64,000 bases of DNA. It comes from Ga0077555 sp031367895. Lineage in GTDB: Bacteria; Pseudomonadota; Alphaproteobacteria; Rhizobiales; Hyphomicrobiaceae. Positions 1 through 8,815 of the stretch are shown here, piece after piece; position 1 is the first letter of the stretch, and each line of letters opens with the position of its first letter. A program made the translations under genes and the position numbers. The stretch spans positions 21,674 through 85,673 of the forward strand of contig JANLQP010000015.1 of the NCBI GenBank assembly GCA_031367895.1. Reading direction: 5' to 3'. The notes under the pieces are model-generated. The model was not told the DNA's origin. It saw only the letters and a program-made list of their open reading frames with translations, and did not search any database.

Positions 1-30
1 GAGTGCGGTAACGAGCATCCCAGTGATCAT
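1..30 (-). CDS. urtC: Urea ABC transporter permease UrtC, first ten codons only
   Basis: An ATG on the minus strand at 30 overlaps the TGA of urtB by four bases (ATGA). It opens a frame reading MITGMLVTAL that runs off the left edge. In urt operons the order urtA-urtB-urtC is usual, and a four-base overlap is typical of co-translated ABC subunits. The identity therefore rests on position rather than on sequence similarity, since only ten residues are visible. Confidence 0.6.
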   Translation of the reverse strand, partial: MITGMLVTAL

Positions 31-1628
31 GCTTCCACCGCCCGGCCCTTGAGTGCGAACAGTCCGCGAGGGCGCTTCTGGATAAATAGGATGAGCAGCA
101 CCAGGATCAGGATCTTGGCCAGCACAGCACCAGCGAACGGCTCCAGGAACTTGTTGGCGATGCCGAGGAAGAAAGCGGAGACGAACGTGCCCCAGAGATT
201 GCCGACGCCGCCGAACACGACGACCATGAAGCTGTCGATGATGTAGGACTGGCCGAGGTTCGGCGACACGTTGTCGATCTGCGACAGCGCCACGCCCGCA
301 ATGCCCGCGATACCGGAGCCCAGCGCAAACGTCATCGCGTCGATCCAGCCTGCGCGGATACCCATCGAGGACGCCATACGGCGGTTCTGCGTCACGGCAC
401 GCATCTGCAGGCCGAGCGGTGTTGCCTTCAACAACACCAGGAGCGACGCGAACACCACCAACGTGAAAACGACAATCCAGAGCCGGCCGTAGGTGATCGA
501 CAGGCCAAGCAAGTCGAACGCGCCGGACATGTAGCTCGGGCTGCCGACCTCACGGTTGGTCGGTCCGAATGCCGTACGCACGGCCTGCTGGAGGATGAGG
601 CTGACACCCCACGTCGCGAGCAGCGTCTCGAGCGGACGACCATAGAGGAAGCTGATGATGCCACGCTCGATGGCGATGCCGACCAATGCCGTCACGAGGA
701 ACGCCAGCGGGATCGCGACCGGCAGCGACCAGCCGAAATAGGCCGGCGCAACCGCGCGAAACACCTCCTGCACGACGAATGTCGTGTAGGCACCGAGCAT
801 CACCATCTCGCCGTGCGCCATGTTGATGACGCCCATGACGCCGAACGTGATCGCGAGGCCGATGGCTGCCAGCAACAGCACGGAGCCGAGCGACAGGCCG
901 TACCACACGTTCTGCGCGATCTCGACGGTCTTGCGGCGCTGCTCGATGCGCAGAATTGCCGCATCCAGCGCCTTCACGGCGTCCGGTGCCTTGACGTTCG
1001 GCCGTGCCGCCTGCAGCACCGACAGCGAATCCTGATCGAGCGCAGCGGAGAGATCCTTGATTGCCGCCAGCTGATCCTTGACCGGCGTACCGGCTTCGAG
1101 AATTTGAATGGTTGCGCGCGCGCGCGCGAAGGCCTGGCGCGCGGTGGGATCGGATTCCTTCCCGAGTGCGGCTTCGACCGCGGGCAGCATCTTGCCATCA
1201 CGCGTCTTGATGATCGATTCGGCGGCCTGCACCCGTTTTGCCGGATCGGGCGACAGCAAGGTCAATGTTCCAAGCGCTGCTTCGATCGTGCCGCGTAACC
1301 GGTTGTTGACGCGCACCAGCTGCTCATCCGCCACTACCGCCGCGGCCTCCTTGCCGGTCAGTGCGTCGAACGACTTGCCGGCGGCGCCCTTGTAGAAAAC
1401 CGATTTGGTCGCTGGATCGACAAACAGCCGCCGATCTGCCAGCGCCTCGAGGATTGCAGCCGCATTGACGGCGCCAGATGCGGCGATCTCATCGACCGCG
1501 GCGGCGGTCTCGGAAAAACTGTCTTCGGCCAGACGGTTCAAGGCCGTTTTCAATTCAGCGCGGGCTGGTGTTGCCGCGAGCAGAAGCACAGCGGCCAGGC
1601 ACAATGCGCGAATGAGACATGCAGCCAT
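27..1628 (-). CDS. urtB: Urea ABC transporter permease UrtB
   Basis: Inner-membrane permease of the high-affinity urea importer (UrtABCDE), about 533 residues. A signal-like hydrophobic stretch (residues 4-24, ending in ATPARA) is followed by a periplasmic helical region of about 230 residues, the long N-terminal extension characteristic of UrtB. The LivH-type membrane domain then starts near SLGSVLLLAAIGLAITFG and carries the conserved segment GVINMAHGEMVMLGAY. The frame stays open upstream to 1712, but a terminator-like hairpin lies at 1692-1722, so the ATG at 1628 (GGGAG upstream) is preferred. It lies 145 bases after urtA and is coupled to urtC. Expression is probably driven mainly by the sigma-54 promoter before urtA. 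A GC-dinucleotide run at 1114-1128 lies inside the gene without breaking the frame. Confidence 0.93.
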   Translation of the reverse strand: MAACLIRALCLAAVLLLAATPARAELKTALNRLAEDSFSETAAAVDEIAASGAVNAAAILEALADRRLFVDPATKSVFYKGAAGKSFDALTGKEAAAVVADEQLVRVNNRLRGTIEAALGTLTLLSPDPAKRVQAAESIIKTRDGKMLPAVEAALGKESDPTARQAFARARATIQILEAGTPVKDQLAAIKDLSAALDQDSLSVLQAARPNVKAPDAVKALDAAILRIEQRRKTVEIAQNVWYGLSLGSVLLLAAIGLAITFGVMGVINMAHGEMVMLGAYTTFVVQEVFRAVAPAYFGWSLPVAIPLAFLVTALVGIAIERGIISFLYGRPLETLLATWGVSLILQQAVRTAFGPTNREVGSPSYMSGAFDLLGLSITYGRLWIVVFTLVVFASLLVLLKATPLGLQMRAVTQNRRMASSMGIRAGWIDAMTFALGSGIAGIAGVALSQIDNVSPNLGQSYIIDSFMVVVFGGVGNLWGTFVSAFFLGIANKFLEPFAGAVLAKILILVLLILFIQKRPRGLFALKGRAVEA

Positions 1629-1691
1629 CGTCAACAACACACTCCCCCAGTCGCCAGCCCAAATCCGCGGCCAAGGCATGGCTTTGACGCG

Positions 1692-1722
1692 AAAAGGGCG
1701 GCGCCGGTACATTGCGCCGCCC
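1692..1722 (-). terminator. Hairpin with T-run between urtA and urtB
   Basis: Read on the minus strand, GGGCGGCGC (1722-1714) pairs perfectly with GCGCCGCCC (1704-1696) around a nine-base loop and is followed by TTTT (1695-1692). It lies downstream of the urtA stop and before the urtB start. It therefore looks like an intrinsic attenuator or 3' stabiliser, letting the binding protein be made in excess over the membrane subunits. That role is inferred; the structure is seen. Confidence 0.6.
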
Positions 1723-1773
1723 CAATACTAGGACCTAAAGCTCAGAAATTCACGAGCGAATTCCGCGATAGTG

Positions 1774-3060
1774 TTACGCGCCGCACTTGTTCGTCTTGGT
1801 GTTGAAGTTGCCGCACTTCTGGCCGACCCAGTCAGCCTCGAGGGCCTTGGAGCCATCGAGATGCTTGGTCCAGGCGTCGCCCGGCACGAGATCCTTGGTC
1901 TTCCAGACGGTGTCGATCTGGCCGTCAGCGCGGATCTCGCCGATCAGGACAGGCTTGGTGATGTGGTGGTTCGGCAGCATCTTCGAGATTCCGCCCGTCA
2001 GGTTCGGTGCCTCGATGCCCGGCAGGGTGTCGATCACCTTGTCGGCGTCAACCGTGCCAGCCTTCTCGACAGCCTTGACCCACATGTTGAAGCCGATCAC
2101 GTGTGCTTCCATCGGGTCGTTGGTCACGCGCTTCGGGTTCTTGGTGAAGGCCTTCCACTTGGCGATGAATTCCTCGTTGCCCTTGTCCTTGACGGACTGG
2201 AAGTAATTCCAAGCCGCGAGATGGCCGACGAGGTTCTTGGTATCGAGGCCCGCGAGTTCTTCTTCGCCGACCGAGAATGCGACGACTGGAATGTCGGTGG
2301 CCTTGACGCCCTTGTTGGCGAGTTCCTTGTAGAACGGCACGTTGGCGTCGCCGTTGATGGTCGAGACGACGGCGGTCTTCTTGCCGGTCGAGCCGAACTT
2401 GACGATGTCAGCGACGATCGTCTGCCAGTCCGAGTGACCGAACGGCGTGTAGTTGATCATGATATCCTCTTTCGCCACGCCCTTCGCCAGAAGGTAGGCC
2501 TCGAGGATCTTGTTGGTCGTGCGCGGATAGACATAGTCGGTGCCAGCGAGCACCCAGCGCGTGGCCGAGCCGCCGTCCTTCGACATCAGGTAATCGACGG
2601 CCGGGATGGCCTGCTGGTTCGGCGCGGCGCCCGTGTAGAACACGTTGCGCTCGGACTCTTCACCCTCGTACTGAACGGGGTAGAACAGGATCGAGTTCAG
2701 CTCCTTGAACACTGGCAGCACGGACTTGCGCGAAACCGAGGTCCAGCAGCCGAACACGGCGGCGACCTTCTGCTGCGCGATCAGCTCGCGTGCCTTTTCG
2801 GCGAACAGCGGCCAGTTCGAAGCCGGATCGACGACGACCGCCTCGAGCTTCTTGCCGAGGACGCCGCCCTTCTTGTTCTGCTCTTCGATCAGCATCAACA
2901 TGACATCCTTCAGCGTCGTCTCGCTGATCGCCATGGTGCCCGACAACGAATGCAGGATGCCGACCTTGATGGTTTCCTGGGCTTGGACCCCGGCTGCCCC
3001 CATCATGAGCGCGGCTGTCACTGCGGCGCCCCCAAGCAGTCCGCGTCTCGTAAACGACAT
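1774..3060 (-). CDS. urtA: Urea ABC transporter substrate-binding protein UrtA
   Basis: Periplasmic urea-binding protein of the LivJ/AmiC superfamily, about 428 residues. The start at 3060 has a strong ribosome binding site (GGAGGG, five bases before ATG). The N-terminus SFTRRGLLGGAAVTAALMMG is a twin-arginine type signal ending near GVQAQE. The mature protein starts ETIKVGILHSLSGTMAISE, the usual UrtA opening. Family-typical stretches follow: GCWTSVSRKSVLPVF, PVQYEGEESERNVFYTGAAP and TDYVYPRTTN. First gene of the urt operon, followed by urtB. A sigma-54 type promoter (3101-3116) lies about 40 bases upstream, matching nitrogen-limited expression. Confidence 0.96.
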   Translation of the reverse strand: MSFTRRGLLGGAAVTAALMMGAAGVQAQETIKVGILHSLSGTMAISETTLKDVMLMLIEEQNKKGGVLGKKLEAVVVDPASNWPLFAEKARELIAQQKVAAVFGCWTSVSRKSVLPVFKELNSILFYPVQYEGEESERNVFYTGAAPNQQAIPAVDYLMSKDGGSATRWVLAGTDYVYPRTTNKILEAYLLAKGVAKEDIMINYTPFGHSDWQTIVADIVKFGSTGKKTAVVSTINGDANVPFYKELANKGVKATDIPVVAFSVGEEELAGLDTKNLVGHLAAWNYFQSVKDKGNEEFIAKWKAFTKNPKRVTNDPMEAHVIGFNMWVKAVEKAGTVDADKVIDTLPGIEAPNLTGGISKMLPNHHITKPVLIGEIRADGQIDTVWKTKDLVPGDAWTKHLDGSKALEADWVGQKCGNFNTKTNKCGA

Positions 3061-3088
3061 GTTACCCTCCACGAAAGTTGTTCGCACT

Positions 3089-3116
3089 GGTTAACAAAAG
3101 GCAAACTGCGTGCCAA
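3089..3116 (-). promoter_or_regulatory. Sigma-54 (RpoN) promoter of urtA
   Basis: The minus strand of 3101-3116 reads TTGGCACGCAGTTTGC, with GG and GC separated by exactly ten bases. It matches the RpoN consensus TGGCACG-N4-TTGC at every specified position. Initiation would fall near 3089, giving a leader of about 30 bases before the urtA ATG. No clear NtrC palindrome was recognised further upstream. Together with narK, nirB and glnK it suggests a shared NtrC/RpoN regulon. Confidence 0.75.
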
Positions 3117-3350
3117 ACCCGGTCGGGAAACGAAACTATCTTGCAAGGCATTGATTTCAGCAATTATTATGCGTTTGAAGCCTCGCCGGGCCGCATCGGA
3201 ACTTCCCGAGCGGTATTCACGCCCTCAGCGGCTGCCGGGTTTTTAGGCGAATTGCTGCCGAAAAATCAGGCAAACCAGGACTATGCCATAATTTCGGGCG
3301 CGGGCCCTGCCACGGGCGGCGCGCGGTGCTCGGTCAGCAGGCAGAAGCTG
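3117..3350. other. Intergenic stretch upstream of urtA, no gene seen
   Basis: This non-coding stretch lies between the urtA promoter and the end of the UDP-glucose dehydrogenase gene. It is somewhat AT-richer than its neighbours around 3150-3175. It is the expected place for enhancer sites of an RpoN activator, but I could not identify a convincing one. Open frames here are antisense or out-of-frame extensions without a ribosome binding site. Confidence 0.4.
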
Positions 3351-4667
<1,317 letters not shown>

Positions 4668-4797
4668 GGATGTCTTCTTTCACGAATGGATGTTTCACCA
4701 TTGAGGCGGCAATGGTCGCAGTCCCTGTTGAAACAGAGACATAGACGCGATTGCCGGGCCTCGGCAATTGAGATCGCCGGTAGCGTTGACGCGGCAG

Positions 4798-5325
4798 CTA
4801 CCGCGGCCGCCAGATGTCGAGGCGGCGTTCACGGTAGGCGGCGATGCCGCCCGGGTAGCTGACGAGTTCCAACTGCTGGCCCCAGGGCGCCTGGAAGTAA
4901 AGCCATTGCAACCCGGCGCTCGGGCCCTCGGTCATGGTCACTGGGCCGCTCTGAATGCGGCAGTTGTGCGTCTTGAGGGCCGCCAGCGCCTTATCCATGT
5001 CCTCGACGTAGAATGCCATGTGCCAGCCGCCGATATCACTGTTTTTCGGCAGGGCCTGGATCTGGTCCGGGGACGTGAACTCGAACAGCTCGAGCACAGG
5101 GCCGTTCGCGACCTTGAGCATGCGCAGCTTGTTGATTCGGGCGCGCGGGTGCACGGCGAGATGGGCGGCCATCCAGTCGTCGGCGGATTCGAACGGGCCG
5201 ATGTCGTACAGCGTCTCGGCGCCGATCACGTCGACGAAGAATTGCGTGGCCGCCTCGATCTCAGGCACGGTCAGGCCGATGTGTTCGACACCCGTCAGGC
5301 CGGGGATTGCTGGTGCTGCTGCCAT
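4798..5325 (-). CDS. VOC-fold (glyoxalase/dioxygenase-like) metalloenzyme
   Basis: 175-residue vicinal oxygen chelate protein made of two beta-alpha-beta-beta-beta modules. The four expected metal ligands can be read: His in VEHIGLTVPE, Glu in VLELFEF, His in GGWHMAFYVED and Glu in QQLELVSYPGG. This arrangement is found in glyoxalase I, methylmalonyl-CoA epimerase and extradiol dioxygenase relatives, so the substrate cannot be named. The start at 5325 has AGGAG eight bases upstream. It is transcribed away from the nitroreductase gene, with a shared 155-base promoter region. Confidence 0.85.
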   Translation of the reverse strand: MAAAPAIPGLTGVEHIGLTVPEIEAATQFFVDVIGAETLYDIGPFESADDWMAAHLAVHPRARINKLRMLKVANGPVLELFEFTSPDQIQALPKNSDIGGWHMAFYVEDMDKALAALKTHNCRIQSGPVTMTEGPSAGLQWLYFQAPWGQQLELVSYPGGIAAYRERRLDIWRPR

Positions 5326-5480
5326 AGTGCGCTCCTGCGACTGTCTCTGCCATTTCGGCGGTTGATCTCATGATTCGCGGTAGCTCGGCGCCAATTGCGG
5401 CCTCAGAAGCCTGCCTTGCCGTGCCTTGCCTCCAGACATAGTGTGGCAGCGAAATTCGTCCAGCCATCGAGAGGCATCCC

Positions 5481-5924
5481 ATGTCAGCCACGTCGACGTA
5501 CATCCCGAGCCCGCGCGACTGGGTGCGCGAGCAGGTCGAGCTTTACGAGAGCAGCAATGGCACCAAAGGCACAACGTTGCGCGACACGGGGCTGCCCGTC
5601 ATCATCGTCACGCATACGGGCCACAAAACCGGCGCCGTCCGCAAGACGCCGTTGATGCGCGTCAAGGCCGGCAACGGCTATGTGCTGATCGCATCGCAAG
5701 GCGGCGCGCCAAAGGACCCCGAGTGGGTGCACAACCTGCGCGTCGACCCGATGGTCGAACTGCGTGACCTCTCGGTCGTGCAGAAGATGTGCGCCCGCGA
5801 GGTCAAGGACGAGACCGAACGGTCAAGGCTTTGGGCGGCTGCCGTGGCGGCGTTTCCGCCTTACGCCGAGTACCAGAAGAAAACACAGCGTCAGATCCCG
5901 GTATTCATCGCCGAGCCGGTTTGA
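5481..5924 (+). CDS. Nitroreductase family deazaflavin-dependent oxidoreductase (DDN-like)
   Basis: 147 residues of the split beta-barrel family related to mycobacterial Ddn, which bind F420 or a flavin. Recognisable segments are IIVTHTGHKTGAVRKTPLM, VLIASQGGAPKDPEWVHNL and a C-terminal FPPYAEYQKKT. In the family these contact the cofactor and form the mycobacterial-type active site. The ATG at 5481 follows a GAGAGG ribosome binding site. The physiological substrate is unknown. Whether this organism makes F420 cannot be decided from the window. Confidence 0.85.
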   Translation: MSATSTYIPSPRDWVREQVELYESSNGTKGTTLRDTGLPVIIVTHTGHKTGAVRKTPLMRVKAGNGYVLIASQGGAPKDPEWVHNLRVDPMVELRDLSVVQKMCAREVKDETERSRLWAAAVAAFPPYAEYQKKTQRQIPVFIAEPV

Positions 5925-5942
5925 GCTGATTAGTGAACAACT

Positions 5943-6002
5943 GGGGGCAGACCCGGATTGGCGCCGATGACCTGGTTGCTGCAAGTGCCTGGGTCTGCCC
6001 CC
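5943..6002. repeat. Inverted repeat with GGGGGCAGACCC arms
   Basis: GGGGGCAGACCC at 5943-5954 is mirrored perfectly by GGGTCTGCCCCC at 5991-6002, with 36 bases between. A related palindrome, GGGGTCAGACCCC, occurs at 37960-37972 with a partial copy at 37907-37917. Such GGGGTCAGACCCC words are scattered in many proteobacterial genomes. Here they could be a REP-type element or a bidirectional terminator for the nitroreductase gene. Confidence 0.6.
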
Positions 6003-6123
6003 GACAACCCTAGGAACCTCGACAAGGATGCGCTGGCGTCACTGACGAAGGCGAGTGCTTGACAGTTTATTGGTTCCGAGGAGCGTTTCACGCTTGCGCA
6101 CCAGCCGAAGTCAAATGGACAAA

Positions 6124-6275
6124 TGTCATCCTCGGCCGAGCCGTAGGCGAGTTGCCGAGGACCCATTGTGCGTCAACAGCAATGCGTAAGTTTATGCTGC
6201 AAGAGCGACGGATTACTCAGCCTCCGGACTCGCAGGGCCATGGGTCCTCGGGCCAAGCCCGAGGATGACACCCGT
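6124..6275. repeat. Paired palindromic interspersed repeat, copy 1
   Basis: The left end TGTCATCCTCGG and right end CGAGGATGACACCCGT are inverted with respect to each other. The inner blocks CCGAGGACCCAT and ATGGGTCCTCGG form a second inverted pair, giving a 152-base imperfect palindrome. The same architecture, with the same outer and inner words, recurs at 34206-34355. Both copies end shortly upstream of a plus-strand gene. Confidence 0.7.
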
Positions 6276-6307
6276 AGAACCCTTGCCGGTCATCGAGGAG
6301 ACACAGC

Positions 6308-6961
6308 ATGCCCATCCGCGCCATCTTCTTCGACGTCGGCGAGACGCTGATCGACGAGCAGCGTCTCTACGCCGACTACGCCATGCGCATGGGCGTCAGC
6401 TACGATTTCTTCATGACGAAGATCGAGGAGGCGATGGCGCGGCGCGAACCGGTGCGGAACGTGTTCGACGCGGTGAAGCCCGGCTTCGACTTCAAGGCCG
6501 CACGTGCGCAACGCGACGCCGAGGGTAAAAAATTCGTCATCGGCCGCGAAGACCTCTATGCCGACGCAGTACCTGCCCTCGCAGCGCTCAAGGCCAGCGG
6601 TTATTTTATCGGCATCGTCGGCAATCAGCCGGCCACGGCCGAGGCGATGTTGCGCGAGAGTGGGCTCGTCGCCGACTACATCGCCACGTCCGAGGGCTGG
6701 GGTGTCGCAAAGCCCGACCCGGCGTTTTTCGAGAAGGTCATTGCCGCCGCCGGCATCGATCCGCACCACATCGCCTACGTCGGCGATCGCGTCGACAACG
6801 ACGTGCTGCCAGCCCGCGCCGCCGGCATGCACCCGATCCTGATCCGGCGCGGCCCATGGGGCCGGGCGCACTGGGGCTGGGCCGAGGGGAACCAAGCGCA
6901 TCTACGCGTCGAGAGCTTGGCCGAGTTGCCGAAACTGCTGCGCGGACCTGCGGCCGGCTGA
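6308..6961 (+). CDS. HAD-superfamily hydrolase
   Basis: 217-residue cytosolic haloacid dehalogenase-like hydrolase. Motif I is FFDVGETLID with the nucleophile Asp9. The usual second aspartate (D+2) is replaced by Gly11, a variation seen in a HAD branch where phosphatase activity is uncertain. The motif III lysine is in VAKPDPAFFEKV and motif IV in YVGDRVDNDV. A helical cap occupies about residues 18-90. The start has GAGGAGA seven bases upstream. It stands alone, 28 bases from the convergent MgtC gene. Substrate unknown. Confidence 0.85.
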   Translation: MPIRAIFFDVGETLIDEQRLYADYAMRMGVSYDFFMTKIEEAMARREPVRNVFDAVKPGFDFKAARAQRDAEGKKFVIGREDLYADAVPALAALKASGYFIGIVGNQPATAEAMLRESGLVADYIATSEGWGVAKPDPAFFEKVIAAAGIDPHHIAYVGDRVDNDVLPARAAGMHPILIRRGPWGRAHWGWAEGNQAHLRVESLAELPKLLRGPAAG

Positions 6962-6988
6962 GTAAATAGTGCGTAGTTGCGTCGTGCC

Positions 6989-7681
6989 TCAGTCCCCGGT
7001 GGGCGAGACACGGAACTCGACGACCTCCGGCAGCGTCAGCAACTCCTTCGCCAACGCCGGCGCACTGCGGCGGTCGCGGCTTCGCAGGATCATGCGGTAC
7101 TCGTAGATCTCGCCGCCGTCCGTAAGGCGCGTGTGAACGTTGGCGATGGTGAAGCCGTGGCGACCGATCAAAGCGCGCAGACGATCTTCGTCCATCACGG
7201 CGTTGCGTCTGAACTGGATGTGGTGGTGCGCATAAAACTCGGTCGGCAGCCGGCGCTCGAGCCACAGGAACACGCTGAGTGTAAGCAGCGTCGCCACCGT
7301 ACCGACGATCGCCGGCAGCCAGAAACCAATGCCCACAAGAATGCCGATCGATGCCGTCATCCAGATCGAGGCTGCCGTCGTCAGTCCGCGAACAGTCAAT
7401 CCCTCCCTGAAGATCATGCCGGCGCCGAGAAAGCCGATCCCGGTCATGATTCCTTGCGCCATCCGCGTCGGATCCGTGCGGATGGCCTCGATCGACAATT
7501 CGGTCATCCAATGACTCTGATACACGGTCACCAGCATAAGCAGCGCCGAGGACATGCAGACGAGTGCGTGCGTGCGAAATCCGGCTGGGCGGCCGTGAAA
7601 GGTGCGCTCGAGCCCAATGATGGCACCGATGACGAGTGCGCCGATGATTCGTAGCACAATAATCGCTGGTTCTGTTCCCAT
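6989..7681 (-). CDS. MgtC/SapB family membrane protein
   Basis: 230 residues with four to five N-terminal membrane helices and a soluble C-terminal ACT-like domain. Family signatures are clear: GLERTFHGRPAGFRTHALV and QGIMTGIGFLGAGMIFREG, then RGLTTAASIWMTASIG. MgtC proteins are linked to survival at low magnesium, to acid tolerance and to modulation of the F-type ATPase in several bacteria. The role here is inferred from the family only. The start at 7681 has AGGA upstream. Divergent from the PilZ protein gene. Confidence 0.9.
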   Translation of the reverse strand: MGTEPAIIVLRIIGALVIGAIIGLERTFHGRPAGFRTHALVCMSSALLMLVTVYQSHWMTELSIEAIRTDPTRMAQGIMTGIGFLGAGMIFREGLTVRGLTTAASIWMTASIGILVGIGFWLPAIVGTVATLLTLSVFLWLERRLPTEFYAHHHIQFRRNAVMDEDRLRALIGRHGFTIANVHTRLTDGGEIYEYRMILRSRDRRSAPALAKELLTLPEVVEFRVSPTGD

Positions 7682-7865
7682 GGCATCCTCACTCGGCGGT
7701 TCGGATTACGCCTGATGCGTCGACACATAGCCCGGTCCTGTCGTTTCGAGACGCCAATTAGTGATTTCTCAACGCAATTCTGCGCCAGCCAAAACCGATC
7801 CTTAAGTACGATCGCGATAGCTTCAAGCTCGGAAATATATGCATTCGATCGCGAGGAATGGCTGA

Positions 7866-8732
7866 ATGTCGGGCGTTGACGGTTTTCAGGGTTTGCTGGC
7901 GGAACTGGCGCAAATCGAGGCGCGCACCATTGCGGCGGCCGAGGGGCAGCCGGGGGCGGGCGGCAATCAGCAGGTCGGCCGGATTGCGGCGCAACTGCTC
8001 GGTGAGCTGCTCAACGCGGCCCCGCTGGTTACGGTTGCAACGGCCATCGCCAATGCGGTCGAGGCTGGGCACACACGTCTGCAACGCCGCGCCATTGCCA
8101 TTTATGCACCCGTGCGAACGGCGTCGCCCCACAAGCTCGTCGAACGCATGCTCGACACGGACGCCGACCTGGACGTCTGCTCCACGCTGCAAAACTACTG
8201 CGCGCGCCTGTCTTTCGCCGTCCGCATGAGCCGCGCCGGCGATGACGGCATTATCACCGTGCCCGAGGTCGATATCGAGATCCTCGCCGATGCATGGCGC
8301 CGCGCCGCCGGTGCAGCGACGGACGCGATCGAGGCGCTGGCGGCCATTGCCAAGGCCTCGCCGGATAGTCGCCTGCTGCCGGCGCTGAGCCTGCTGCAGC
8401 TGGCGGAAAGCGGTGAAACGCCGTGCATCGAAGCCGACGGCCGGGTCACGATCCCCGGCTGGGCCGAGCGCCGGCGCGAGAAGCGTGTGAGCGTGCAACT
8501 CGCCGCCACGGCGCAGATCGGCCGACAGATCGTGCCCGCGATGATCCGTGACGTCTCGCCTTCGGGCCTCGGCCTGCAATGCACCTATCAGGGAGCGCCG
8601 GAAGAGCGCATCACTGTGCGCCTGCCGGGCGACCGCCAGATGTCGGGCACCATCGCCTGGGCGGACGGCCAGCGGATCGGCATGATGCTGGACCAGCGCC
8701 TGGAAGCGGGCGATCCATTGCTCGGGGCGTAG
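7866..8732 (+). CDS. PilZ-domain protein with helical N-terminal region
   Basis: 288 residues. Residues 1 to about 195 are alanine-rich and helical with no family I recognise. The C-terminal 90 residues form a PilZ domain with the two-part c-di-GMP signature: RRREKRVSVQ (the RxxxR arginines) and IRDVSPSGLGLQ (D-x-S-x-x-G), ending in an IAWADGQRIGM strand. It is probably a c-di-GMP-responsive effector. It precedes prfA by 83 bases, but no functional link is evident. Ribosome binding site GAGGAA precedes the ATG at 7866. Confidence 0.8.
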   Translation: MSGVDGFQGLLAELAQIEARTIAAAEGQPGAGGNQQVGRIAAQLLGELLNAAPLVTVATAIANAVEAGHTRLQRRAIAIYAPVRTASPHKLVERMLDTDADLDVCSTLQNYCARLSFAVRMSRAGDDGIITVPEVDIEILADAWRRAAGAATDAIEALAAIAKASPDSRLLPALSLLQLAESGETPCIEADGRVTIPGWAERRREKRVSVQLAATAQIGRQIVPAMIRDVSPSGLGLQCTYQGAPEERITVRLPGDRQMSGTIAWADGQRIGMMLDQRLEAGDPLLGA

Positions 8733-8815
8733 TCGAGGTGTTGCCTGGCAGGACCCAGTCGCAACTCGACGCCTCCCTTGCTTCTCGGCTCACTTCCGCC
8801 TACGCATCCGCCACC

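Larger units (their letters stand above)
5925..6307. other. Non-coding region with two inverted-repeat elements
   Basis: This 383-base gap holds two repeat structures described separately: an inverted repeat with GGGGGCAGACCC arms (5943-6002) and one copy of a roughly 150-base paired palindromic repeat (6124-6275). No supported gene is seen. The ribosome binding site of the HAD gene (GAGGAGA) lies at its right edge. Confidence 0.6.

Noticed and set aside
1114..1128. (GC)n run within urtB that could allow phase variation
   Set aside because: The frame is intact and the run lies in Ala/Arg codons of a GC-rich gene; no sign of alternative states.
1771..3246. 491-codon plus-strand frame opposite urtA
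   Set aside because: urtA is unmistakable on the other strand; the frame has biased shadow composition.
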